From DASYQD01 sp963837455 (GTDB lineage Bacteria; Acidobacteriota; Thermoanaerobaculia; Multivoradales; JAIOJS01), in the NCBI GenBank assembly GCA_963837455.1, contig CAWINM010000010.1, positions 372,001 to 436,000 on the forward strand: a DNA stretch of 64,000 nt. The letters are read 5' to 3'. This document shows, piece after piece, positions 8,148-16,950 of this stretch. Both the position numbers and the translations under genes were made by a program. Within the stretch, counting starts at the first letter, position 1. Every line of letters starts with the position of its first letter. The notes under the pieces are model-generated. The model was not told where the DNA came from and searched no databases. It saw nothing but the letters and a program-made list of their open reading frames with translations.

Positions 8148-8894
8148 TCAACGCGGGAGGCGCGCGGCGAGCTCCGCCGCCGGAATCCCCAGCTCGGCGG
8201 CGGCGGCTGCCAGGGCCTCCTTCCCCGCGAAGCCGCCGGCGTAGGCGTTGAGGCGCGCCGCGGCCGTCGAGGCCAGGAAGGCGTCCCGTCCGCCGTAGCG
8301 TGCGGCGAGCTGGCGGACGAGGTCGGGCGCCTCCCGCTGCAGGTTCCCCTTCTGGTTCCAGGGCTCCGCCGGCCAGAACTGTCCGACCGGCAGCACCCCC
8401 GTCAGCACCGGCTCGCCGGCGGCGTGCGCCACCCGCCGGCGCGAGTCGAGGGCCTGCCGGCGCTGCGCATCGTCACCGTAGAGAACCGCCTCGCGGGTCC
8501 GCAGCGGCCCCTCGCCGCCGACCGCCGGATGGCTCGCCCAGAACGTGGTCAGCAGCCGCGCATACGAGGTGCGCGCAGGGTCGTAGACGACCTGCACCGA
8601 CTCGCGGTGGTCGCCGATGTGGTGGTAGTCGGGCGTCGAGCTGGTGCCGCCGGCATAGCCGACGCGGGTGCTCACCACCCCGGGGAGACTCCCGAACCGG
8701 GAGTCGGCGGCCCAGAATCAGCCCACGGCGAAGGAGGCGCTGGCGAGGCCGGCTCCGCTGGTCACGGGGGGTGGCGGACCACCCCCGGCGAGCGGGGTCG
8801 TCGCCGGCACGGCAAGCCCGGCGCGCAGCCCGGCGGTGAGGGCGAGCAGGACGATCAGGGGCTGACGGAGGTCGCGGCGGGGAGGGTTGCGCAT
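8148..8894 (-). CDS. msrA: Secreted peptide-methionine (S)-S-oxide reductase, selenoprotein (TGA = Sec59)
   Basis: Reduces methionine-S-sulfoxide in exported proteins. From the ATG at 8894 the frame gives a signal peptide (LRQPLIVLLALTAGLRAGLA), a Pro/Gly-rich linker, and then FAVG-TGA-FWAADSRF: an in-frame TGA (8720-8718) sits exactly where MsrA has its catalytic Cys (GCFW). Downstream the frame stays open and typical for MsrA (LPGVVSTRVGYAGGTSS, YHHIGDHRESVQVVYDP, FWPAEPWNQKGNLQ) to a stop at 8148. No other Cys is present, so a resolving thiol must come from elsewhere. A hairpin 16 nt after the start of TGA fits a bacterial SECIS. The product is 248 residues with Sec. Automated calling would cut it at 8678 and lose the active site. 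Needs SelA/B/C/D encoded outside the window. Confidence 0.9.
8687..8705 (-). promoter_or_regulatory. Bacterial SECIS element in msrA
   Basis: Minus strand GACTCCC-GGTTC-GGGAGTC: a perfect 7-bp stem and 5-nt loop. The stem starts at position 16 counted from the T of TGA, and the loop begins with G at position 23 (GG first). The known bacterial model asks for a small apical loop with a G in its first two positions at about 16-37 nt from UGA; this fits on all counts. Confidence 0.88.
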
Positions 8895-9055
8895 GCCCTC
8901 GGATACGGGCGGTGGGGGGCTCCGGATTCTTCGGCGGCCCACTCCGGCGCCGGTCGGGCGCTTGCAAGGGCGCCGCGAGGCGTGCACAATGTTAGCGGCA
9001 AATGTCGGCAGGACAGAGAGATGGCTGAGCGCGTCGGGGCCACTACGGAGGTCGT

Positions 9056-9901
9056 GTGAACGAGTTTCCACACGCCACCACGGCGGTGGTGAGCGCCAAG
9101 GGCGGGGTCGGCAAGACCACCACCGCCGTGAACCTCGCCGCTGCCCTGGCGGGCCGTGGCCACACGGTGCTGGTCGTCGACCTCGACTGCCAGGCCTCGG
9201 CTTCGCTGTCGCTGGGTCTCAAGCGCCACCAGCTGGCGCCCTCGGCGGCGGACGTGCTGCTGCGCGGCGAAGCGGCAGGCGCGGCGGTGCGTCCGACGCG
9301 GGTGGCCGGTCTGTGGGTGCTCCCCGCTTCCGCCGACCTGGCGAGCGTCGAGGGCGACCTCGCCACCTTGCGCACCCGTGAGCGCGGCCTAGCGCGCGCG
9401 CTCGAGCCCCTCCGCGAGCGCTTCGAGCACGTGGTGATCGACTGCCCGCCGGGCCTGGGCCTGCTGAGCCGCAACGCACTGGTGGCGGCCGACACCTACC
9501 TGGTGCCGGCGGTGCCCCACTTCCTCGCCGTGGAGGGGCTCGAGAACCTGGTGCAGGCGGTGGCGCGGCTCGACTTCCGATGCCAGAGCCGGACCCACCT
9601 GCTCGGCATCGTGCCGACGCTCGTCGACCTGCGGCTGCGTACCGTGCGGCAGAACCTGCAGGCGATCCGCAGCACCTTTGGCTCGGCGGTGTTCTGCCTC
9701 GAGGTGCGCACCAACGCGCGGCTGGCGGAGGCACCGGCGTTGGGTGGGACGATCTTCGAGCACGACCCCAACTCGGTAGGTGCCGACTGCCACCGGCTGC
9801 TCGCCGAGGAGTTCCTGCTGCGGCTGCAGCAGTACTTCGGCGCGGTCCCCGAAGTGGGAGCGGTCGCTGCCAGCGAGAGCGAGGCGGCGCTGCCGTTCTG
9901 A
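9056..9901 (+). CDS. ParA/Soj-type P-loop ATPase, orphan
   Basis: A 281-residue deviant Walker A ATPase. KGGVGKTTTAVNLAAALA (residues 15-32) carries the signature lysine, VLVVDLDCQASASLSLGL the switch region and VVIDCPPGLGLLSRNAL the Walker B. Start is the GTG at 9056, four bases after GGAGG. Such proteins position chromosomes, plasmids or protein complexes by ATP-dependent dimerisation on DNA. No parB, minE or cargo gene lies next to it, so it is an orphan; the last about 20 residues are a variable tail. Precise cargo unknown. Confidence 0.9.
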   Translation: MNEFPHATTAVVSAKGGVGKTTTAVNLAAALAGRGHTVLVVDLDCQASASLSLGLKRHQLAPSAADVLLRGEAAGAAVRPTRVAGLWVLPASADLASVEGDLATLRTRERGLARALEPLRERFEHVVIDCPPGLGLLSRNALVAADTYLVPAVPHFLAVEGLENLVQAVARLDFRCQSRTHLLGIVPTLVDLRLRTVRQNLQAIRSTFGSAVFCLEVRTNARLAEAPALGGTIFEHDPNSVGADCHRLLAEEFLLRLQQYFGAVPEVGAVAASESEAALPF

Positions 9902-10101
9902 AGCCGCGGGGCTATGCGGGGCGACCCGCTGCGGCCCCGAAGCGGCGCCCGAGCCCGCTCGAGCGGGGCGGTGTAGATATGGTGCCAGGGGCTACGGTCG
10001 AGATGCGGCGCCACGTCCTCACGGCTGGCGAGCGGCTCGACCCCGCCGCGAGCCCCTGGTGGCTCGCCGGCCTGGCATCGCTCCTGCTGCCGGCTTCCCG
10101 C

Positions 10102-11733
10102 GTGCGTCTCGGGTCGCCCTCGACTCGTCCACGGCACCTGCTCGTCGTTGCCGCGCTCTGGCTGGCCGGCTGCTCGCGAGGTGTCGACACGACTCTGCCG
10201 CCACCCGCGGCGGACCCGTTGCGGCAGGCCGACGCCGCCAGCGAGATCGTCGATATGATGCTGCTCGCTCGCCACGACGCGGCGCTCCTCGGCTCCGACC
10301 CTCCCGGCTACCTGCGCGAGCAGCTCCGGCGTCTCGGGCTCGCACCCGGTGGCAGACGCGGCTCCTGGCTGCAGCCGTTCGAGACGCGACGGCGAGTGGT
10401 GGTGTCGGGCTCGCCCTGGGTGCTGCGACGGGACGACGCGCGGCTGGAGCTCGTCCCCGGTCGCGACCTGGTGGCCGCCCTCGGCGGCGGCTGGGGCGGC
10501 GTTCGCCTCCGTGGCCTGCAGGCGGTCTTCGTAGCCCCCACGCTGGAGGCCGTTGGGAGGAGCCTCGCCTCGCGGGTGCTGGTGGTGCTCGATCCCCGTG
10601 GCGCGCCGGGAGCAACGGAGGGCTCGGCCCTCGCCGACCTGTTTCGGCGCGCGGCGGCGGTACGTGCCGATGCCGTGCTGCTGCTGCCGCGACCGGGACT
10701 GCCCCCGGCAATTCCCACTCCGATCGAGGCCGCCGACCTGACGGCGGGCAGTGGGCTGCCGGTGGCCGCCTGGCTCGAGGAGGCGGCGGCACGCGACCTG
10801 GTGCGCACGTTCCTGGGGACCACCGAGGAGGCACTGCCGCGGCTCGAGCGGCGTGGCGACCTGCCGCCGCTGGTGCTGGGTACCCTCGATGGCGAGGTCA
10901 CCGGTGAGGTGCAGCGCGAGCCGCATCGCAACCTCGTCGCCGTCCTCTCCGGTCGTGAGGGCGGCGACGAGGCGGTGGCGGTCGTGGCCGTCGTCCCCCT
11001 ACCGCCGTCGGGCGGCGGTGGCTCGACCGAGGTCGCCGCGCCGGCGCGCGTGGGGGCGGCCGCCGAGCTGCTGGCGGTGGCCACCGCCTTCCAGGCGCTG
11101 CCGGACCCGCCGCGCCGGACGGTGGTCTTCGCCCTCGTCGACCCTGCGGACGATGGCACGGTGGGAGCGCGGCACCTCATGGACGACCCCCGATGGGCTG
11201 GCCCGCGTTTGGCGGCGGCGCTGGTGCTCGCCGGCGGCACCCTCCGCGGGCCGACCGAGGACATCACCCTCGCCGGCGTCCCGGCCTCGCCGCTCCACCG
11301 GCTGGCCGTTCAGGTGGCGGCGCGCCAGGGGCGGCGGGCCGTCGCCGCCGCGGCGCCACGCGGTCCGCTCACCCGCTCACCCGCATGGGCCTTCCTCGCC
11401 GCCGGGGTGCCGACGGCGCTGGTCGAGCCGGGCAACGTGCCGCGGGCGCTCGCCGTCGCCGAGCCCGGGGTGGCGGAACCGGCTCCCACGCCGCTGGGCG
11501 GGATGGTCGAGGATGCCCGACTGGTCTTCCGGTTGGCTCTCGAGCTCGCCGAGGGGGAGCGCTTGCCGCCGGTAGACGCCGTACGGGTGCAGGCGCTCCT
11601 GAGAGAGACCGAGCCGACGCCCACTCCGCCCCCGCCCTCGCGCCGCCTGGCTCTGCCGCCGCCGCGGACCCTCCTGCTCCCCGCCACAACACCGCTTCCC
11701 GCGGCGGTCACTCCCACCCTGCCCCCGCGGTAG
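10102..11733 (+). CDS. Lipoprotein with degenerate M28 peptidase-like fold
   Basis: A 543-residue lipoprotein from the GTG at 10102: a basic n-region, then LLVVAALWLAGC with the lipobox Cys. Upstream ATGs at 9979 and 10003 are in frame but would bury the signal about 35-40 residues inside. The body has the order of an M28 aminopeptidase: a cap region (REQLRRLGLAPGG), a PA-like insert, then NLVAVLSGREGGDEAVAVVAVVP and RTVVFALVDPADDGTVGARHL. The metal ligands of real M28 enzymes (H-D-E-D-H) are missing from these places, so it is probably catalytically dead. The Pro-rich C-terminus overlaps the convergent MFS gene by 26 nt. Role unknown. Confidence 0.7.
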   Translation: MRLGSPSTRPRHLLVVAALWLAGCSRGVDTTLPPPAADPLRQADAASEIVDMMLLARHDAALLGSDPPGYLREQLRRLGLAPGGRRGSWLQPFETRRRVVVSGSPWVLRRDDARLELVPGRDLVAALGGGWGGVRLRGLQAVFVAPTLEAVGRSLASRVLVVLDPRGAPGATEGSALADLFRRAAAVRADAVLLLPRPGLPPAIPTPIEAADLTAGSGLPVAAWLEEAAARDLVRTFLGTTEEALPRLERRGDLPPLVLGTLDGEVTGEVQREPHRNLVAVLSGREGGDEAVAVVAVVPLPPSGGGGSTEVAAPARVGAAAELLAVATAFQALPDPPRRTVVFALVDPADDGTVGARHLMDDPRWAGPRLAAALVLAGGTLRGPTEDITLAGVPASPLHRLAVQVAARQGRRAVAAAAPRGPLTRSPAWAFLAAGVPTALVEPGNVPRALAVAEPGVAEPAPTPLGGMVEDARLVFRLALELAEGERLPPVDAVRVQALLRETEPTPTPPPPSRRLALPPPRTLLLPATTPLPAAVTPTLPPR

Positions 11734-12949
11734 CGCGCGGCACCTCGCTCCGTCTGGGCGACGTCGCCCCGGTGGGTGCCGGCAGCAGGCCGCGGGTGAG
11801 CAGGAAGGCCGGCACCGCCAGCGCCGAGACCCCGGCGAGGGTGAGGAAGGCGGGACCCAGCCCCACCACATCGCCGATCTGGCCCACCAGCAGCGAGCCG
11901 GTGCCGATGGCGGTGTCGAAGGCGAGCAGCACGCTGCCGAAGGTGGCGGCGCGATGGCGCGGATCGGTGCGCGCCAGCACCCAGGTCATGAAGGTCGGGT
12001 AGGCGCTGCCGAAGCCGGTGGCGAAAACGATGGCGGCGGCGACCAACATAGCGCGCGTGTGGGCGCTGCCGAGCAGCACCAGCCCCGGCGGCACCAGCAG
12101 CAGGCTCGGCACCAGCAGCCGCAGCGGCTCGCCGCGATCGGCGAGCGGCGGCAGGATGATTCGCGTCACCAGCACGGTGAGGGCGAAGACGGTGAAGAAC
12201 AGCGACCGTGGGACGATGCTGCGCTCGGCCGCCAGCAGCGCCGCGTAGCTGGTGATGGCGCCGTAGGGGAGGGCCACCAGGAACAACCCGCCGGAGCTCG
12301 CCACCACCCGCCAGCTCACCGCCTCGTGCAGCCGGGGGCGGGCCACCGCCGGCTCGGCGCCGCCGGCGCGGTGCTCGGCGGGGCCTCGCACCCGCGTTGC
12401 CATGACCAGCAGCGCCAGCGCCATCGCCGCCAGCTCGAGCATCAGTGGCAGCCACCCGAGGTGATAGACGGCGAGGCCGATCGCCGGCGCCACGGCGATG
12501 GCGGCGGTGGCCGCCATGCCGTAGTAACCGATCCCCTCGGTGCGCCGGGAGAGCGGAATGACGTCGGTGACCAGGGCGCCGGTGGCCGACAGCATCCCCG
12601 ACCAGAAGAAGCCGTGCAGGCAGCCGACGGCGAGCAGCAGCGGCAGCGGCTGCACCAGCCCGTAGAGGACGCTGAAGAGGGCGAACGCCGCCGCTGCCGA
12701 GAGCAGCATGCGCCGGTGGCCGAAGCGGTCGGCGAGAGCGCCGGTGAAGGGCGCCGACAGCGCGCTCGCCCAGGTGTAGACGGTGAGGAAGGTGCCGGCG
12801 CCGGCGCGGCTGGTGCCCAGGGCGATGAGGTGGAAGGGGATGGTGGGGAAGAGCTGGAAGGCGGCGAGGAAGGCGAGGAAGGCGAACAGGCAGAGGCGCA
12901 GGAAGGGCCAGGTGACCAGGGGCTCGCGCGCGGAGGCTCGGGGGGGCAT
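11708..12949 (-). CDS. Major facilitator superfamily transporter
   Basis: 413 residues with about 12 hydrophobic segments in two halves, split by a charged loop (TRVRGPAEHRAGGAEPAVARPRL, near residues 190-212, described by position). The loop between helices 2 and 3 has GALADRFGHRRMLL, the classic MFS signature, and the second half repeats a weaker form (PPLADRGEPLRLL). It probably exports a small molecule by proton antiport, as its size and family resemble drug-efflux MFS proteins. TAGCAT (about 12986-12991) may be its -10. Substrate unknown. Confidence 0.88.
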   Translation of the reverse strand: MPPRASAREPLVTWPFLRLCLFAFLAFLAAFQLFPTIPFHLIALGTSRAGAGTFLTVYTWASALSAPFTGALADRFGHRRMLLSAAAAFALFSVLYGLVQPLPLLLAVGCLHGFFWSGMLSATGALVTDVIPLSRRTEGIGYYGMAATAAIAVAPAIGLAVYHLGWLPLMLELAAMALALLVMATRVRGPAEHRAGGAEPAVARPRLHEAVSWRVVASSGGLFLVALPYGAITSYAALLAAERSIVPRSLFFTVFALTVLVTRIILPPLADRGEPLRLLVPSLLLVPPGLVLLGSAHTRAMLVAAAIVFATGFGSAYPTFMTWVLARTDPRHRAATFGSVLLAFDTAIGTGSLLVGQIGDVVGLGPAFLTLAGVSALAVPAFLLTRGLLPAPTGATSPRRSEVPRATAGAGWE

Positions 12950-13013
12950 CGGTGCCGCCGCCGGCTCTCGCGCGGCGGCGGCGGGATGCTAGCAGGGGCC
13001 GGAGCTCCGCCCG

Positions 13014-13808
13014 TCAGCGGGCTATCTGCACCAGCTGGTTGTCGGCGATGACGTTCGCGCCGGGTGTCGCCTCCTGAACGTCGATGTCGAAGAAGGCGAT
13101 GGTGTTGTCGCGCACCACGTTGCCGGCGCTGGCGGCGCTCAGCGAGATGCCGCGACGGAAGCGCGACACGAGGTTCCCCGTCACCAGGTCGCCGTCGGGG
13201 CCGCCGCTGGTCTCGTCGGGTGCCGGGTTGTAGCAGATCGCCAGCTCGCCGTTGTCGCCGCCGGTGATGACGTTGTCGGCGACGCGGTTGCCGCCGCTGC
13301 CCTCGCCGCGCACGAAGATGCCGAGGAAAGTGTGGGTGATCACGTTGTGCTCGATGCGCGCGCCGCGAGTGTCGATGAGCATGACGCCGATCTCGACGTC
13401 CGGCGGGGCGCCGCCGGAGTCGATGCCGTCGATCTGCAGACCGTCGACGACGACGTTGGTGGCGTCCTGGAGCAGCACACCGACGCCGAGCCGCTCGAGG
13501 TGGCCGTTGCGGATGCGCACGTTGCTGGCGCCACTCACCGTGATGCCGATGCCCTGGCGGCCGCCGGGACCGAAGACGCAGAAGCCGCCGAGGTCGACGG
13601 TGACGTCGTTCGACTCGATGAGGATGCCGGTTCCCGTGCCCGCGGCGATGCTGTGGTTGAGCACGTAGACCCCGGGCCGCTGGATGACCATGGGGCGCCC
13701 CACCCGGGCCGCATCGTCGGTCACCTGCACGGGCTTCGCGTTGGCGGCTGCCGCCAGGGTGGTGGCAGCGAAGAGAATGGCGATGGAACTGGACGCGACT
13801 CGATTCAT
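13014..13808 (-). CDS. Secreted right-handed parallel beta-helix protein
   Basis: 264 residues. Start at 13808 with GGGAGGGG just upstream and a signal peptide (SSSIAILFAATTLAAAANA). The body repeats short strands with N-V/I-x-N ladders (GIGITVSGASNVRIRNGHL, VLLQDATNVVVDGLQIDG, NRVADNVITGG, GNVVRDNTIAFF), the hallmark of PbH1/NosD-type beta helices. Such folds bind or cut polysaccharides, but no catalytic Asp set typical of pectate lyases is recognisable. Divergent from the ECF sigma gene, with a 150-bp shared upstream region. Confidence 0.85.
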   Translation of the reverse strand: MNRVASSSIAILFAATTLAAAANAKPVQVTDDAARVGRPMVIQRPGVYVLNHSIAAGTGTGILIESNDVTVDLGGFCVFGPGGRQGIGITVSGASNVRIRNGHLERLGVGVLLQDATNVVVDGLQIDGIDSGGAPPDVEIGVMLIDTRGARIEHNVITHTFLGIFVRGEGSGGNRVADNVITGGDNGELAICYNPAPDETSGGPDGDLVTGNLVSRFRRGISLSAASAGNVVRDNTIAFFDIDVQEATPGANVIADNQLVQIAR

Positions 13809-13946
13809 GGTCCCCTCCCGCTGGTTGGTGGTCGTTCGAGGGCGGCAGGCCACGCTGGGCGAGATCGTCTGCAGCCGGGCTCGACCCCGGCCAGCCGCGC
13901 CTAAGGGAACACGCACCTCCTCCCGGGAGTTCCACGCGCGCTCCAC

Positions 13947-13961
13947 TACAATCCCTGCGAT
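13947..13961 (+). promoter_or_regulatory. -10 hexamer giving a near-leaderless ECF sigma transcript
   Basis: TACAAT (13947-13952) lies 9 nt before the ATG at 13962, so transcription would start about 2-3 nt before the start codon. The -35 is not convincing. Confidence 0.4.
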
Positions 13962-14549
13962 ATGCCGGCAGGGGTGGATGGAGGGGACAGGCGCCAGGCC
14001 TTCGAGGCCGAGGCGCTGCCCCACCTCAACCGTGTCTACGCGGCGGCGCGCCGGCTCGTCGGCGCGGGCAGCGACGCCGAGGACCTCGTGCAGGAGACCT
14101 TTCTCCGCGCCTACCGCACCTACGACAACTTCGCGCGGGGAACCAATTGCCGGGCCTGGCTGTTGACCATCCTGCACTCCATCTACGTCAACCGCATCCG
14201 CAGGATGCAACACGAACCGCAGGCGCAGCCTGCCGAGGCTCTCGAGATGCACGCGCAACGAGCCCAGCTCGACGAGGACTGGGAGGGCCCCCTGCTGCAG
14301 GCGGCGGCGGCCGGCACGTGGGGCGCCGGTCCCACCGTGCGCGAGGCCCTGCGGCGGCTGCCCGAGGACTACCGGTCCACCCTGTTGCTGGTCGACGTGG
14401 AGGAGCTCAGCTACGAGGAAGCGGCGGCCGCTCTCGCGTGCCCGATCGGCACGGTGCGCTCGCGGCTGTCGCGGGCGCGGCGGCTGCTCGCGGTCTCCCT
14501 CGCCGACTACGCGCGGGAGCTGGGCTACCGCCGGGAAGGGGAGCCGTGA
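13962..14549 (+). CDS. RNA polymerase sigma factor, ECF subfamily
   Basis: 195 residues. Region 2: FEAEALPHLNRVYAAARRLVG, SDAEDLVQETFLRAYRTYDNF, with the RAWLLTILHSIYVNRIRR end. Region 4: LRRLPEDYRSTLLLVDVEELSYEEAAAALACPIGTVRSRLSRARRLL (near 125-175). It redirects RNA polymerase to a stress regulon. Its stop overlaps the GTG of the zinc-finger anti-sigma gene, so the two are co-translated. The signal it answers cannot be read from the sequence. Confidence 0.95.
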   Translation: MPAGVDGGDRRQAFEAEALPHLNRVYAAARRLVGAGSDAEDLVQETFLRAYRTYDNFARGTNCRAWLLTILHSIYVNRIRRMQHEPQAQPAEALEMHAQRAQLDEDWEGPLLQAAAAGTWGAGPTVREALRRLPEDYRSTLLLVDVEELSYEEAAAALACPIGTVRSRLSRARRLLAVSLADYARELGYRREGEP

Positions 14550-15313
14550 GCGACCACCCTCGCGACCAGCGGCTCGACGCGTGGATCGACGGGCGCCTCG
14601 ACGCTGCCGAGCGCGGCGAGCTCGAGCGCCACCTCGCGGCGTGCGAGCCCTGTCGTCGCCTGCGCGATGCCCTGCTGGCGAGCCGGACGGCGCTGCGCGA
14701 GGCTGTCGCCGACGAGCCGCCGCCGCCGGGGCTCGCGGAGCGGATCCGTGCGCGCCTCGACCTCGAGGACGAGCGTCCAGCTGGTATCGCGGATCGCCGC
14801 CGTGGCAACCGGCCGCTCCTGGTGGTGGCCCTCGCGGCGGGGTTGGTGGCGGCCGTGCTCGGCGTCGCCGCCTGGTGGCGCCACGGGGCGAGACCCGTCG
14901 CCGATCCCGTCTCCGCCGCTGCGGCGAGCTATGCCGGTGTCCACGACGCCCCCCTGCCGCTCGCGGTGCGGGCGCGGGAGGCGCGCCAGGTCGAGGCGCG
15001 CTGGCGCCGCGGCGGCATCGCGTTCCCCGCCCGGGTGCTCGATCTCGGAGGGATGGGGATCGAGCTCGCGGGCGGGGACGCGACGCGGCTCGGCAGCCAC
15101 CTCGCGGCTCGCTCGATCTACCTCGGCGGCGGAAAGGTGTTCGCGTGCTGGATGTTCGCCGGGCGTGTGAGCGAGCTGCCGCCCGCGGAGGAGAGGCGTC
15201 GCCACGGTGACTTCGAGTTCGCCATCTATCGCCGCGCAACGACCACCCTGGTGTTCTGGCAGGAGGGGACGTCGTCTGCGGCTTCGCCGGGGAAGGCGAC
15301 CCGGAAGCGGTGA
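14546..15313 (+). CDS. Anti-sigma factor with zinc-binding ZAS domain and one membrane helix
   Basis: 255 residues starting at GTG 14546, overlapping the sigma gene stop (GTGA). The N-terminal ZAS motif H-x3-C-x2-C is visible in ELERHLAACEPCRRLRD (about residues 29-45). One membrane segment, PLLVVALAAGLVAAVLGVAAWW (about 91-112), anchors it, and the periplasmic domain (about 113-255) has LPLAVRAREARQVEARWRRGG. It should hold the partner ECF sigma at the membrane until a signal acts on the outer domain. The periplasmic domain's conserved strands resemble other transmembrane anti-sigma factors; its ligand is unknown. Confidence 0.92.
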   Translation: MSDHPRDQRLDAWIDGRLDAAERGELERHLAACEPCRRLRDALLASRTALREAVADEPPPPGLAERIRARLDLEDERPAGIADRRRGNRPLLVVALAAGLVAAVLGVAAWWRHGARPVADPVSAAAASYAGVHDAPLPLAVRAREARQVEARWRRGGIAFPARVLDLGGMGIELAGGDATRLGSHLAARSIYLGGGKVFACWMFAGRVSELPPAEERRRHGDFEFAIYRRATTTLVFWQEGTSSAASPGKATRKR

Positions 15314-15484
15314 TCGCGCTCGCCTTCGCCAAGGCGATGGCGCCGCCGGCGCCCGACGCCTAGGCCGGTCGCGCGCGGCGACACGCGGCCGCCGTCGTCA
15401 CCGCTCCAGCGGCCGGGCGCTGCCGCGCCGGCGGGTGGGCGCGGTGCCCCCGGAGCGCGTGCTAGCCTCTTCGTCCACCGCGCC

Positions 15485-16908
15485 ATGGGCAGCACCGTAG
15501 GAACCGCCGAGCATCCGCTGCGCGTCGCCGTCGTCGGCACCGGGCCGTCCGGGATGTACGCCACGGCCGCGCTCCTTGCCGAGCCCGGTCTGCACGTCAC
15601 GGTCGATCTCTTCGACCGCCTGGCGGCGCCGTTCGGGCTGGTGCGTTACGGCGTCGCCCCCGACCACCAGAAGATCAAGAGCGTCATCCGCGTCTTCGAC
15701 AAGACGGCGCAGGATCCCGCGTGCGCTTCTTCGGCAACGTGCAGCTGGGACGCGACCTCGACCGCGGCGACCTGCGCGCGTCACTACCACCAGATCGTCT
15801 ACGCCGTCGGCGCCCAGACCGACCGCTCGATGGGCATCCGCGGCGAGGAGCTCGACGGCAGCTACTCCTCCACCGAGCTCGTCGCCTGGTACAACTGCCA
15901 CCCCGACCTCGCCGACGCCCGCTTCGAGCTGCGGCACCAACGGGTGGCGGTGGTCGGGGATCGGCAACGTGGCGATGGACGTCGCCCGGGTGCTCGCCAG
16001 TCGCGCCGAGGAGCTTGGCGAAGACCGACATCGGCGACCATGCGCTGGCGCAGCTGCGCAGCACCGGCATCCGCGAGATCTGGGTGCTCGCCCGCCGCGG
16101 CCCGGTGCAGGCGAAGTGCTCGCCTCCCGAGCTCAAGGAGCTCGCCGAGCTGCCGGGCGTGCAGGTCGTGGTGGAGGCGAGCGAGCTCGAGGTGGATGCG
16201 GCGAGCGCGGAGGAGCTGGCCGCCGATCGCTCCGCGGCGCGCAACCTGGAGATCCTGCGCCAGCTCGCGTCGGCGCCCCTCGATCCCGACAAGATCCTCA
16301 TCCGCCTCCGCTTCCTGGTCTCGCCGGTGGAGCTCCTGGAGCGCGACGGCAGGGTCGCCGGCCTGCGCCTCGAGCGCAACCGGCTCGAGGCCGACGCGCG
16401 CGGCGGCGTCGCGGCAGTGGGCACCGGCGAGCACGAGGAGCTGCCGGTGACGATGGTCGTCCGCGCCATCGGCTACAAGTCGCTGCCGCTCGTCGACCTC
16501 CCCTACGACAGCCGGCGCGGCGTGGTGCCCAACCGGGACGGCCGGGTGCTCAACCCCGCCGGCGACGCGCTGCCCGGCGAGTACGTGGTCGGCTGGGTCA
16601 AGCGGGGTCCGAGCGGGCTCATCGGCAGCAACAAGCCCGACTCGGCGGAGACCGTGCAGGCGATGCTCGCCGACCTGCCGGCGGTATCGCCGCTGCCGGC
16701 GGCGATGGCGGCGCCCGCGGCGGTGCCGGAGCTGTTGGCGGCGCGGGGCGTGCGTGCCGTCGGCTACGACGAGTGGCGGCGCCTCGACGCCCTCGAGGTC
16801 GAGCGCGGCAAGCCGCTGGGCCGGCCACGCGTCAAGTTCCTGCGGCTCGAGGAGATGCTGCTCGAGCTCGGGGTCGACCCGGCGGCGGTGACGGTTGCGG
16901 CCGAGTAG
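15485..16908 (+). pseudogene. NADPH-ferredoxin reductase (FprA/adrenodoxin reductase type), four frameshifts
   Basis: FAD enzyme passing electrons from NADPH to ferredoxin. Pieces in three frames join into one protein of about 470 residues: VAVVGTGPSGMYATAALL (FAD site), FGLVRYGVAPDHQKIK, RFFGNVQLGRDL, IVYAVGAQTDRSMGI, VVGIGNVAMDVARVLA (NADPH site), TDIGDHALAQLR, IREIWVLARRGPVQA, VVRAIGYKS and VGWVKRGPSGLIGSNK. Breaks: one base missing near 15718, and one extra base each at about 15781, 15957 and 16015. Each indel can be undone to give the family sequence exactly, and no stop lies in the restored frame, so sequencing errors are as likely as gene decay. Confidence 0.85.
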
Positions 16909-16950
16909 ACGCGCGACCGGCGGGATCTGCCGATAGCGCCGCTTGGCGTA

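Noticed and set aside
8148..8678. msrA starting at the GTG at 8678
   Set aside because: This start would drop the catalytic motif; the frame is open upstream except for a single TGA at the active-site position with a SECIS-like hairpin, so the full gene from 8894 is preferred.
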